The notes beneath the pieces were generated by a model that was given only the letters and a program-made list of their open reading frames with translations, was not told where the DNA came from and did not search any database. From contig NZ_CP096563.1 of NCBI RefSeq assembly GCF_023221595.1, positions 3,739,501 to 3,803,500 of the forward strand: a DNA stretch of 64,000 bases. The letters run 5' to 3'. This document shows positions 51,373 to 59,625 of the stretch, piece by piece. Source of the stretch: Rhodococcus qingshengii JCM 15477. GTDB taxonomy: Bacteria > Actinomycetota > Actinomycetes > Mycobacteriales > Mycobacteriaceae. The stretch's first letter is position 1; every line of letters begins with the position of its first letter. A program made the position numbers and the translations under genes.

Positions 51373-52161
51373 TTATGGGACTATTTGCTTATCCACTGTC
51401 CCACAATCCCGGGTTGAGGCAATCAACCTATGGCGTGAAGTGTGGCGCTCAAGATCGGTAGAAATCCGCAGTGCACAGAACCCATCAATTATCTGGTGTG
51501 CGGCCCATCTATGGTCGATGATTGGACTCAACAATTGCGCTCGACCCAAAACCTGATGGAGGGTCAGCTGGTCGACCGGCCGGTCACAAATTAGATGGTA
51601 AGAGGTTCCTGACCGGTACAGATCCCCTGAAAGTCCGAGCGCCCCAGCCACATCAACTGCTGTTTGGTCGCTAGAATAATCAGCGTGAATAGCGAAGTCC
51701 AACATGGGGAGATGAAGGGGAACGGTGTCCGTTCGCCCAGTGATGCGCGACGTAATTGAGACGACCGTTCGAGCAGGTAAACTCTGGAACGCACCGTCGA
51801 CTAATAGGCTGACAAACTCGTCGACCGAAAGTGCATCTTGCTGCTCCGCGGCACTATGCTGCAGAGCTCGGCGAATGAGCGCGATCCGGGTATCATCGCT
51901 CGCCTTGGTGACTGAAGAAAGAACAAAATCCCAAAACCCGAACCCACGCTCTCGGTGTTCAGCTCGGGCAGCGGCCGTGAGACCGCGCGCTTCTTCGGAG
52001 ATTTCACGTCCGCGCAGTGAGGAACCCCGCGCGACGGTAACCAAATTAACTTCACCGACTCCTGCATTCGCTAACAAGCTCGGGAGCATATCCTCGAGGC
52101 CCAGCGACTCCTCCCGGCACAGTTCCCAGTGAGAACTGGTGTCAACGAACTTCATAGTCAT
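51373..52161 (-). CDS. primase/polymerase-like protein, fourth gene of candidate defence operon
   Basis: The 262-residue protein starts MTMKFVDTSSHWEL; ATG 52161 overlaps the stop of the phosphoribosyltransferase gene (ATGA). In the C-terminal half, motifs resemble archaeo-eukaryotic primase cores: an acidic LDF in LPMLDFAIHADYSS (residue 154), SGTSYHLI (184-191, the SxH-type nucleotide site) and a late ALRISTDLERH. The second acidic residue of motif I is unclear. I recall small primase-like proteins next to ComF-like phosphoribosyltransferases and DprA-like proteins, but the assignment is from pattern only. Confidence 0.7.
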   Translation of the reverse strand: MTMKFVDTSSHWELCREESLGLEDMLPSLLANAGVGEVNLVTVARGSSLRGREISEEARGLTAAARAEHRERGFGFWDFVLSSVTKASDDTRIALIRRALQHSAAEQQDALSVDEFVSLLVDGAFQSLPARTVVSITSRITGRTDTVPLHLPMLDFAIHADYSSDQTAVDVAGALGLSGDLYRSGTSYHLICDRPVDQLTLHQVLGRAQLLSPIIDHRWAAHQIIDGFCALRISTDLERHTSRHRLIASTRDCGTVDKQIVP

Positions 52162-52934
52162 GACCACTCCCCTACGATTGGGCTTGAAGTCCAATCGAAT
52201 CGTCTCGCTGCCTGGCGATCCCACATCTCGCGAGCCTGTTCGTGGTATCCCGTGTTCACACGTCGAGCAACAACAAAAGCTCCCACTACGTGATGACCCG
52301 CGGCGGCCAGCGCAAGTGCAGCACTGTTAATCCGTGCACCGGTGGTGTAGACATCATCGACCAAGTAAATCTGCTGAGGTCCGCAGTCCTCGCCCGAGTC
52401 ATTGACGACATATGCGTCAACTGCGGGTCGCCGGAAATCAAGCAATCCTGGACCTCTTCGAAGGAGGGTGCGCACCGGTACGTCGAGCGGCATTTTACGC
52501 AAGAGCGCCTCAAGCGGGTGTGGCGATGGCCGCTTGGTGGAAGGCACAACGACGATGCAATCGATCCCTCCGCTGCGTGCGTCGATGCGTGCTCCATAAT
52601 CGTGAATGTATCGTCCGATAAGTGCTTCGACGATCGGCTCGTACTCGGCGACGTACGGCTCATCTAAATCCTCGAGTCGGCCCTTGTAGCGGGTCAGCCA
52701 GTCGCGCAAATTCGAAGGTTTTTGATATAGCGAAATGACGTCGAGAGGCACGGGCGACGTTTCGAGTTTCGTTCTTACATCTTGGCAATTACTACACTCA
52801 GTTGCGGGTAGTGAATCATTCCATGTTCGACAGCGCAAACAAATACCCTGTCCTACGCCCGGAGGCGCCACAAGTTCGTCGACGAGACTGTTAGACCGAG
52901 CAACGATATCCTCGATCCCCCCGGTGAGCTTCAA
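52158..52934 (-). CDS. ComF-like phosphoribosyltransferase with zinc ribbon
   Basis: The 258-residue protein has a CxxC...CxxC zinc ribbon (C32, C35, C47, C50) and a type-I phosphoribosyltransferase domain with the PRPP loop VDDVYTTGAR at residues 192-201, as in ComF. ComF takes part in DNA uptake in competent bacteria, but this gene is in a mobile-element operon with SIR2, DprA-like and primase-like genes. A nucleotide-modifying role is therefore more likely. It overlaps both neighbours by 4 bp (ATGA on each side), so the three downstream genes are translationally coupled. Confidence 0.87.
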   Translation of the reverse strand: MKLTGGIEDIVARSNSLVDELVAPPGVGQGICLRCRTWNDSLPATECSNCQDVRTKLETSPVPLDVISLYQKPSNLRDWLTRYKGRLEDLDEPYVAEYEPIVEALIGRYIHDYGARIDARSGGIDCIVVVPSTKRPSPHPLEALLRKMPLDVPVRTLLRRGPGLLDFRRPAVDAYVVNDSGEDCGPQQIYLVDDVYTTGARINSAALALAAAGHHVVGAFVVARRVNTGYHEQAREMWDRQAARRFDWTSSPIVGEWS

Positions 52935-53806
52935 TTTGACCTCTCGATTTTGGCCACGACTTGCTCAACAGATGAAACAAACGACGCCAGACCTCGATTT
53001 GCCAAATCCTGCGCCCAGTCTTCGCTGGCGAGCGACGGCGCCCACATCAATGCGCTTCGACCAAACGCAATCGCTTGTTCGATCTCATGCCTACTTCCAC
53101 TTCGTTCACGGCCATCCATGACGAGACTGACGTCGGTTAGCGCCGCAATAACGGAATTACGCCTTAAGAAGGTTGTCCCTGTTCTAGGTGCCGACGGAGC
53201 AAACTGTGACAGCACAGTACCGGACTCTCGAATCTGCTCAGCGAGGTCGATGTTCTCCTCGGGGAAGACCCTATCTATCCCTGTGCCCATCACAGCGATG
53301 GTGGTCCCACCGACGTCGAGGGCACCACGATGGGCTGCTGCATCAACTCCGGCTGCGAGTCCGGACACCACGACGAGACCGCGACTAGCTAGGTCCGCTG
53401 CCAAACTCCGCGTTGTAACCAACACATCGTCCGGTGCCGACCGACTACCCACTATCGCCAGCGCACTCCCAGTAGGCACTGCTCCTGTCGCGAACAACAG
53501 TGGTGGAGCGTCCCAGCACTCGGCAAGTTTAGCGGGGTACTCCGGCGTTCCGGCGACGAGTGCAATCGCTGAGCCTACCTGGTGCAGTCGATCCACAGCT
53601 TTAAACCAGTGGTCCACGCGTCCGAGATCGAGATTCTCGACAAGGTAGGTAACCAGAGGCGAAAGGCCTGACGAAGGACGCACACCAAGTAGCGCAGCCC
53701 GTTCGTCGGGGTCACGCAATATAGCGGTTAGATCGCGAGGCTCCGCGGGGAGAAGCTCAAGTGCCGCCAACACCGTACTGGCGTCCTTGATGGTGTCGGT
53801 ATCCAT
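52931..53806 (-). CDS. DprA/Smf-like SLOG-domain protein
   Basis: The 291-residue protein has a helical N-terminal part and a Rossmann-like SLOG domain at about 115-255. Its DprA landmarks are LAIVGSRSAP, VVSGLAAGVDAAAHRGAL, GTGIDRVFPEEN and TTFLRRNSVIAALTD. Chromosomal DprA binds single-stranded DNA and loads RecA. SLOG relatives elsewhere bind or make nucleotide ligands. A full dprA in the usual rnhB-adjacent chromosomal setting would be separate, so this is a second, accessory copy. It is 55 bp behind the SIR2-SLOG gene and overlaps the phosphoribosyltransferase start. Confidence 0.88.
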   Translation of the reverse strand: MDTDTIKDASTVLAALELLPAEPRDLTAILRDPDERAALLGVRPSSGLSPLVTYLVENLDLGRVDHWFKAVDRLHQVGSAIALVAGTPEYPAKLAECWDAPPLLFATGAVPTGSALAIVGSRSAPDDVLVTTRSLAADLASRGLVVVSGLAAGVDAAAHRGALDVGGTTIAVMGTGIDRVFPEENIDLAEQIRESGTVLSQFAPSAPRTGTTFLRRNSVIAALTDVSLVMDGRERSGSRHEIEQAIAFGRSALMWAPSLASEDWAQDLANRGLASFVSSVEQVVAKIERSN

Positions 53807-53861
53807 GCTTCTGACTGTATTGCACCTCTACGACATATTCGAAGGTGTCGAAGCGGATGAG

Positions 53862-55274
53862 TCACCGCTGGTACATCGCCTGCTTGAGGAGGGTATACGC
53901 TGCCCGCGCGGCTACCACGTAATTGCCATCACCCAGCCTCCTCCACACATCTAAGTCTGTTGGACGGCCACCGAGATCCGGGGGCTGGGTGCCGACTTCC
54001 TCCCAGTACGCGCGCGCCGCCCCGCCAGAAGCAGCAACAGGTATTACACCCACGCCACGCTCACGCGCCCATCGAATCTCCTCAGCTGTTCGACGTCCAC
54101 CACACACGGCAACCAACGCACGACAATCATCGAGAAGCCCACCCACTAGTTGCTCGCGCTCCAAACTCGTGTAAACGGCGGTTCCGATGCGCTCGTCCAT
54201 CCTCGGAGGGGGCTCCTGCTTAGAGCGGAAATGGAAGGTCAAGAGGTGTGGATCGTAGGTATCTTCCGCGCGACGAGCCCGGGCTACGTCGCGGGTGATT
54301 TGCCAACCCGCTGGACCGCCCAGCGATGTCAGCAACCAGTTCGCGTCATCGGTAATTTGCTGGGCGATCGGTTCACACCAAGGAAGGATCGTCTCGTCCG
54401 GATTCTCACCACCGCCAGCGTTCTTTCCTGCGCTGCCCGAGATGAAGACCTGCGGGGGACGCGTGCGCCTCACCAACTCCTGAAGCACGGTACCGAGCTC
54501 TGAATACTCATTGATCTCACAGACCTTGACTCCGCTCGATTCGAGATCACGCACACGCAACTCATGCAACCGAAGCTCATCCGTGTCGGTCGGTCGCTTC
54601 ATCACGGTCATGTGTCGATCGGTGACGGCTGTCCCAAGCTGTCTCGCAAGACGCAGCAAAACTTCGACATTTGGATCAGTGAAACTAAAGCCTAGGAACA
54701 AGATGGTGCGGCTCAGGTAGGCCGCGCGGAGCAATGCCCAAGTGCGGGGATGTTTCTGCTCATACTGCTCGTAGTCACTACGTGTGATGACCGGCCTGGC
54801 CGCCCACACTGGCGGAGGTCCGTTTGAAATGCTGCCATGCATCTTCACGAGAGTTCTGCGAGCCGAACCAATCGACTGGATGTCCGAATCGGTGATCGCA
54901 ACGGTTACATCCTGTCCCAGCGCAGACTCCAACAGTCGATCGTAATTCGTAGTCCAGATCTCCTGTATCGGAATCCGACCCACCAGCTGGTGTCCGTCAG
55001 TTGGAACACAGCCCTTCGACGCGATTTCGTCAAGAATGTGCTCTTCCAACGCTGCCCGACCCGCGTTTTTGGCGTCGTTTGCGATGTACTCTGCCAACAG
55101 AGGCAGGTCCTCCATCGATGGGATCTCACACTTGTCCTTCAACCCGAGAAGAAGACCTTTCCAGCCGGGCATCCCCGCATCCAACGACAGTCCAGCCCCT
55201 ACGAACATGGCTCCGTTGCCGGCGAGTACAGCATCACCAAACGAATCAATTAGGTCGAACCTCTCCATGGGCAT
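53862..55274 (-). CDS. SIR2-SLOG (ThsA-like) NADase, first gene of candidate defence operon
   Basis: The 470-residue protein has an N-terminal SIR2_2-type domain: GAMFVGAGLSLDAGMPGW at 21-38, TTNYD with N110, KMHGS with H146 and FLGFSFTDPNVEVLL at 193-207. A C-terminal SLOG domain follows (QVFISGSAG at 275, ALVAVCGGRRTAEEIRWA, GVIPVAASGGAARAYWEE). This is the architecture of Thoeris ThsA, which cleaves NAD+ when its SLOG domain binds a cyclic ADP-ribose isomer. The catalytic Asn and His are present. ATG 55274 is chosen; the open frame continues 40 codons upstream. No TIR-domain ThsB is visible. Confidence 0.9.
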   Translation of the reverse strand: MPMERFDLIDSFGDAVLAGNGAMFVGAGLSLDAGMPGWKGLLLGLKDKCEIPSMEDLPLLAEYIANDAKNAGRAALEEHILDEIASKGCVPTDGHQLVGRIPIQEIWTTNYDRLLESALGQDVTVAITDSDIQSIGSARRTLVKMHGSISNGPPPVWAARPVITRSDYEQYEQKHPRTWALLRAAYLSRTILFLGFSFTDPNVEVLLRLARQLGTAVTDRHMTVMKRPTDTDELRLHELRVRDLESSGVKVCEINEYSELGTVLQELVRRTRPPQVFISGSAGKNAGGGENPDETILPWCEPIAQQITDDANWLLTSLGGPAGWQITRDVARARRAEDTYDPHLLTFHFRSKQEPPPRMDERIGTAVYTSLEREQLVGGLLDDCRALVAVCGGRRTAEEIRWARERGVGVIPVAASGGAARAYWEEVGTQPPDLGGRPTDLDVWRRLGDGNYVVAARAAYTLLKQAMYQR

Positions 55275-55336
55275 TTTGCAATTGTGAACGAAGGACTTAC
55301 CCCCATTGCGAATGGGCCCACGAAATGGGTGTTGCA

Positions 55337-55364
55337 CGGCGATCACCGTAACGGTGCATCGCCG
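55337..55364. repeat. hairpin upstream of the SIR2-SLOG gene
   Basis: CGGCGAT-CACCGT (55337-55349) pairs with ACGGTGCATCGCCG (55351-55364), one base bulged, with almost no loop. It lies about 60 bp before the start codon and could be an operator or attenuator for the operon. Confidence 0.5.
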
Positions 55365-55497
55365 AATCTCCACGTTGCGCGATGTGCTCCGCACCAGCAG
55401 GATCCCAAAGAGTTCGAAAGTTGCCGCTTGATCAAAGTGGCGGTAACCGCCGAATAGCTTTCACCCCTCAGCACGGATTGTAAAGCGTGCCTTCACA

Positions 55498-55833
55498 TCA
55501 TCCTTCGAACATCCCAGCATCCCCATTTGCAAAACCTCTTATGACTGCAAGTCGCTCTTTCTGCGTCAGCACTCCGGTGAACGGGTTGAGCGCCCGCAAC
55601 TCTCGTCCAGACTCACTATCTGCGAGCGATGCCGACTCCATCCGAGCGAATGGGCCGCTGATCAACTCAGCCCACGTGTCCAGACAGCGTCCCATCGAAG
55701 GCCCATGCACAGCCGAGCGCATCCTGTCGGTGTTCCGATGCGCAATCTCCACGTAGGGGATGGAAGGGTCAGCCTTCAGCTTGGCGATCACCGCAGCGTG
55801 GAGTGCGCGCTGGACGGCGGCTTTTCGGCGCAT
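55498..55833 (-). CDS. hypothetical protein, 111 aa
   Basis: The small basic, helical protein (MRRKAAVQRALHAAVIAKLK) contains the stretch YVEIAHRNTDRMRSAVHGPS and ends ERLAVIRGFANGDAGMFEG. No domain is recognised. It is on the same strand as the SIR2-SLOG operon, 223 bp upstream. The composition is credible for a real gene, but no clear ribosome site is present. Confidence 0.5.
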   Translation of the reverse strand: MRRKAAVQRALHAAVIAKLKADPSIPYVEIAHRNTDRMRSAVHGPSMGRCLDTWAELISGPFARMESASLADSESGRELRALNPFTGVLTQKERLAVIRGFANGDAGMFEG

Positions 55834-56300
55834 GGCTATTGGGTTGTCTTCCGTTCATCTCAATCGTTTTGCATCCGGTAACCGAGTCCGAGAGCTCATC
55901 TACGACGACGGTGTGACCAGAATTCAAGTCAAGATACAGCCCTCGCAGCGTCACGAGCCCTCAGCAATCAGGGAATCGATTCGATACGAACACCCATACC
56001 CCGTCAGGTCCACTCTTGAAACACGACTTCCGATTTCCCGAGTTCGGTTGATAAAGAACGACTTTGGAGGATTACGCCAGCACATCGCATGAAGACCCCT
56101 TCCTTGTTCGCGGGCTCACAGCGCAAACCGAGTGGATGATCCACCGTGGGAACCCTCCCACAACTTGTCGATCTCGGAACCAGATGCTCATCGCACTCAA
56201 TCGGGGGTCGTTGCAACACCTAGTGAGTTCATTGGCGTTGCAACGACCACGCTATGCCGTCGTCTGTATTCTCCGCAATCCTCTCTGTTTAGTTGGTCAA
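55834..56300. other. 467-bp gap between hypothetical gene and P450 cluster
   Basis: I see no gene, RNA or repeat here. Base composition is mixed. It probably holds the promoter for the 111-aa gene and the end of the ferredoxin transcript. Confidence 0.4.
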
Positions 56301-56624
56301 TTAGTCACCTGCCACCTCAACCCTGAGTCCGTCGAGCTCCTCGGTAACTGCAATTTGGCAGGACAGTCGGCTAGTTGGGCGACGCTCCCCCGCGGCACAA
56401 TCGAGCATGTCGTCTTCTTCCTGAGTCATCGATGGAAGCGAGGTGGCGGTCTCGGGATCGACGTAGACGTGACACGTTGCGCACATCGCATTTCCGCCGC
56501 ATTCAGCGGTGATTCCGTCGACCCCTTCGGACACTGCAGCGAGCATGACAGTCGTGCCGACCTCTGCGTCGACCGCCCATTCGGAACCGGAGCAGGAGAA
56601 TCTGATCTTGGGCACGGTGTTCAC
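56301..56624 (-). CDS. [2Fe-2S] ferredoxin of the P450 system
   Basis: The 107-residue ferredoxin is of the adrenodoxin/putidaredoxin/rhodocoxin type, with cluster ligands C42, C48, C51 (CGGNAMCATC) and C89 (RLSCQI). It passes electrons from the FAD reductase to the P450. GTG 56624 overlaps the P450 stop (GTGA); GTG 56615 is an alternative. It is the last gene of the cluster. Confidence 0.93.
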   Translation of the reverse strand: MNTVPKIRFSCSGSEWAVDAEVGTTVMLAAVSEGVDGITAECGGNAMCATCHVYVDPETATSLPSMTQEEDDMLDCAAGERRPTSRLSCQIAVTEELDGLRVEVAGD

Positions 56625-57826
56625 TTCACCCGGACGCGAACGGGCAACGTCTCGAGGCTGCGAATTAGGTTGTTCATGTGGCGTCGCGGCGTGCCGTTGG
56701 GTTCGATGCTGTGGACCTTTTTCGCGAGTTCGGTCCACAGCGCGGTCATCTCCATGTTCGAGAGAGCTTTGCCCATACAGGTGTGGGGGCCGTAGCCGAA
56801 GGCCAACGTGTCGCGCGGGTTGCGTCGGACATCAAATCGGTCCGGGTCAGGATAGTGGCGCTCATCCCGATTCGCCGCGGCATAGGAGTGCAAGACGCGG
56901 GATCCCTCCGGTATCAAGATGTCGTCAATTTCGACGTCGCGGGTGGTAACGCGCGTGAACCACTGTGCTACCGAGTCGATTCGGACACCCTCCAGCACGG
57001 CGCTGGGTATCAGCGACGGGTCATCGCGAACCATTGCCCACTGGTCTGGATTGTCGACGAACTGGCTCATGGTGTTCCCCAGAGAGCCGGCAGTGGTATC
57101 TAAGCCTGCCGTCATATAGGCCGCAATTGTGGCTTTCGCGTCGATATCGCTGATCTCCCCTCGTTTCACCGACTGCCAGGTGAGGTCTGCAACGCTGCCG
57201 GGCCGGGCATTCTCGGGCGTGACATTCTCCAGAGCCCAACCATAGAGCTTCTCCATGCTGGGTTGAGTCTGTGTGAAGGTCCCGTCCGGGCCCGCGCAGT
57301 TATAGGTGTCAGTTGCCCAATGCAACATGTCGTACCGAGTCTGGAGGTCGGGAGAGACGCCTAGTACCTGAAGAAATATGCGAATTGGCATCAGTTGCGC
57401 GAAATCGACCACCGCGTCGAACTCACCCTTTTCAATCACCTCGTCAACGAGTTCCGCAGCCGCCACTTCCACATCTTGACGGTATGCGTTGACCGCCTTC
57501 GGCCCAAGGGTCGACATCATCATTTGGCGCATAGGGAGGTGCTCAGCACCATCCTTGCATGGCGCGAAATCCCTCCATGCTTCGTTGAGGACGTTACTTA
57601 TACCAATACCCTGAGCCGACGAGAATGTTTCCCAGTCACTGAGCATTCCCTTAACTTCGTCATATCGGGTTATCGCCCACATACCGTACTTCGTCATATA
57701 AGCAGCACGACCGACATCTCGCAGCTTTCGATAGTATTTGTAGGGTTCGTTCAACGATTCCGACGAAAAAAGATCGATGTCGGTGGAGTACTTTTCCTCG
57801 ACTGCGGTTGTGGCTGCGGTTGTCAT
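56621..57826 (-). CDS. cytochrome P450 (bacterial class I)
   Basis: The 401-residue soluble P450 has the I-helix oxygen-binding AGLDTT at 240-245, the ExxR as EGVR at 279-282 and the heme loop FGYGPHTCMG with the thiolate C350. ACGGAGAGTGTT precedes the ATG. The neighbours provide a complete electron chain. Sequence does not name the substrate; with the SRPBCC and AraC neighbours, an aromatic or terpenoid compound is plausible. It is not the CYP116 of the Rhodococcus thcBCDR cluster, although the organisation is similar. It overlaps the ferredoxin start by 4 bp. Confidence 0.95.
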   Translation of the reverse strand: MTTAATTAVEEKYSTDIDLFSSESLNEPYKYYRKLRDVGRAAYMTKYGMWAITRYDEVKGMLSDWETFSSAQGIGISNVLNEAWRDFAPCKDGAEHLPMRQMMMSTLGPKAVNAYRQDVEVAAAELVDEVIEKGEFDAVVDFAQLMPIRIFLQVLGVSPDLQTRYDMLHWATDTYNCAGPDGTFTQTQPSMEKLYGWALENVTPENARPGSVADLTWQSVKRGEISDIDAKATIAAYMTAGLDTTAGSLGNTMSQFVDNPDQWAMVRDDPSLIPSAVLEGVRIDSVAQWFTRVTTRDVEIDDILIPEGSRVLHSYAAANRDERHYPDPDRFDVRRNPRDTLAFGYGPHTCMGKALSNMEMTALWTELAKKVHSIEPNGTPRRHMNNLIRSLETLPVRVRVK

Positions 57827-57888
57827 AACACTCTCCGTTGTTCCGTTTGAATTTCCATGAAATTTCCAGATTTCGTACCGAGTTTCGA

Positions 57889-59133
57889 CTATCGGTTTAC
57901 TACTGTCCGATCAACGAGATCCTTCAAGCTCGCTCCCGGGTAATTCTCAAATTCGCCTATATAGGCGCCACGCGAAAGTAGTTTTCGTGCGGAAATATGA
58001 TCCGAACTTCGATTAACAGACTCGACACACCTCAGTTGGCCATCGCCCGAAAAGCGCAACACGGAGAACGAATCTTCGGCGATGGATCCGTGGCGAATTA
58101 TCCGATCGGTGTCGGCACCGATGCCGACCATCTGGATCTTCATACCGAACTGATCGGTCCAAAACCACGGTACGGTGCTGTATACGGACTCGTCACGGGC
58201 GGCAATCCGGGCGGCGACATGACGTGCTTGATCGACCGCATTCTGCACCGATTCGAGACGCAAAATCTGCCCCGAAGCATGCGTGCAAGGGAAGGCGGCA
58301 CAGTCGCCGATCGCGCTGATCCGGGGATCCGTGGTGCGCAGGTGCGCATTCACCAACACTCCGTTATGAACGGCGAGGCCGGCGTCTGCCGCAAGTTCGG
58401 TGTTCGGTAAAACCCCAATACCTGAGACCACAACGTCAGCCGGGATTGTTTCGCCGTTATCGAGTTTGACGGCAATGGCTTTCCCTTCCTTGCCCACGAT
58501 CGCCGAAGCTGAAGCATTCAGTCTCACGACAGTCCCACGCTGTTGGTGGACACTGGTTACGAAGTTAGACACGTCAGGCGATACGACGCGGGACATCAAA
58601 CGGGTGGTCGATTCGATAATAGTGACGCCGTGACCATTCTTGACCGCAGCGGCTGCTACCTCGGTCCCGATGAAGCCTCCACCGATTACGACAACACTGC
58701 GGGGTGACCTCAGCAATTCACGCAATATCCGCGCGTCCTGCAGTGTTCGGAGTTGTACGACTCCGTCGAGGTCATCACCTTCGATCGGTAGTCTCCGCAC
58801 TCGTGCACCGGTAGCGATTACGACATGGGTGAAGTCAAGCCTCCGCCCCGAGCGCAGGAGCACCTTGGCAGCCTTTCGGTCAATTCGGATGGCGGGATCA
58901 GTGTCGTCGATGGTGATGCCCATCCGTTCGTATACGGAAGCGGCGCGAAGGGCCAGTGCCGAATCCGGACTGTCGATCGTGAGATAGGACTTCGATAGTG
59001 GGGGGCGCTGATACGGCAGCCCCGCCTCGTCGCCAATAAGAGTCACCGAACCCGTAAAACCATGCTCCCGCAACGAAACCGCGGCCTGTGCGCCAGCCTG
59101 CCCCGAACCGATGATGACAACTTGCTCGGGCAT
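57889..59133 (-). CDS. FAD/NAD(P)-dependent ferredoxin reductase
   Basis: The 414-residue reductase is of the putidaredoxin/rhodocoxin reductase type. It has the FAD site VVIIGSGQAGAQAA at the N-terminus, the NAD site SVVVIGGGFIGTEVAA mid-chain and the second FAD motif ISAIGDCAAFPC. It transfers electrons from NAD(P)H to the ferredoxin. ATG 59133 lies one base after the SRPBCC stop; the open frame upstream is overlap. The P450 start is 62 bp downstream. Confidence 0.94.
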   Translation of the reverse strand: MPEQVVIIGSGQAGAQAAVSLREHGFTGSVTLIGDEAGLPYQRPPLSKSYLTIDSPDSALALRAASVYERMGITIDDTDPAIRIDRKAAKVLLRSGRRLDFTHVVIATGARVRRLPIEGDDLDGVVQLRTLQDARILRELLRSPRSVVVIGGGFIGTEVAAAAVKNGHGVTIIESTTRLMSRVVSPDVSNFVTSVHQQRGTVVRLNASASAIVGKEGKAIAVKLDNGETIPADVVVSGIGVLPNTELAADAGLAVHNGVLVNAHLRTTDPRISAIGDCAAFPCTHASGQILRLESVQNAVDQARHVAARIAARDESVYSTVPWFWTDQFGMKIQMVGIGADTDRIIRHGSIAEDSFSVLRFSGDGQLRCVESVNRSSDHISARKLLSRGAYIGEFENYPGASLKDLVDRTVVNR

Positions 59134-59134
59134 T

Positions 59135-59524
59135 TCAGCAGAGCTTCTTCGCAAGACCAGTTACGGCACCCTCGATTGCTCCCGAGACCATCTCGGCAAG
59201 CTCGGCGGGCTCGACGTCGGTGCTGTAAACGACAAGGGACTTGCCCTCGACCTCAATCACGTCGATCGTGCCAATGTGATGCTCAATCGGAAGATCACCG
59301 TCAATAATTCGATACTGAAAGCGGCGCAGATCCGCGTCGTTCGTGATGATCTCTTCAGTTAATCTGATGCCACCCCGCAGGGTTACCGTCCGATGATTAT
59401 CATCCAGCATTGCAGATTCCTCGACGAGCGGGAACCATTCGTTAATCGTTCCCGCATCCGCGATCAATTTCCAGACATCGTCCACGGAACGGTCGACCGT
59501 AATCGATGATCGAATTGTAGCCAT
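59135..59524 (-). CDS. SRPBCC (Bet v1/polyketide cyclase-like) protein
   Basis: The 129-residue protein starts MATIRSSITVDRSVDDVWKL and has the SRPBCC pattern VWKLIADAGTINEWFPLVEES, then RLTEEIITNDADLRRFQYRI, forming a hydrophobic ligand pocket. In this cluster it may bind the P450 substrate or product, or act as a non-catalytic helper. GGAGAATAGAA precedes the ATG. It is the first gene after the regulator; the 101-bp gap at 59525-59625 is the likely operon promoter. Confidence 0.88.
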   Translation of the reverse strand: MATIRSSITVDRSVDDVWKLIADAGTINEWFPLVEESAMLDDNHRTVTLRGGIRLTEEIITNDADLRRFQYRIIDGDLPIEHHIGTIDVIEVEGKSLVVYSTDVEPAELAEMVSGAIEGAVTGLAKKLC

Positions 59525-59625
59525 TTCTATTCTCCATTTCTATGTTCAACTAACGGAAGCAGATTTGGGCAAGGAGTACCGGCCCTGCCATTGCAGGTAG
59601 AACTCAATTTGACTTTCCCTGCTAA

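Noticed and set aside
52158..53806. Natural competence locus because of ComF-like and DprA-like genes
   Set aside because: No comEA, comEC or pilus genes are near; the genes are coupled to SIR2 and primase-like genes on a mobile element.
51373..55274. Calling the operon a Thoeris system
   Set aside because: The SIR2-SLOG protein fits ThsA, but Thoeris also needs a TIR protein (ThsB), and none is seen. The neighbours are of other families.
56064..56795. 243-codon plus-strand frame
   Set aside because: It is antisense to the ferredoxin and the P450 3' end, both of which have clear motifs.
56621..57826. Naming the P450 thcB (CYP116)
   Set aside because: The gene order resembles thcRBCD, but the P450 lacks CYP116 features I could recognise and the cluster has an extra SRPBCC gene.
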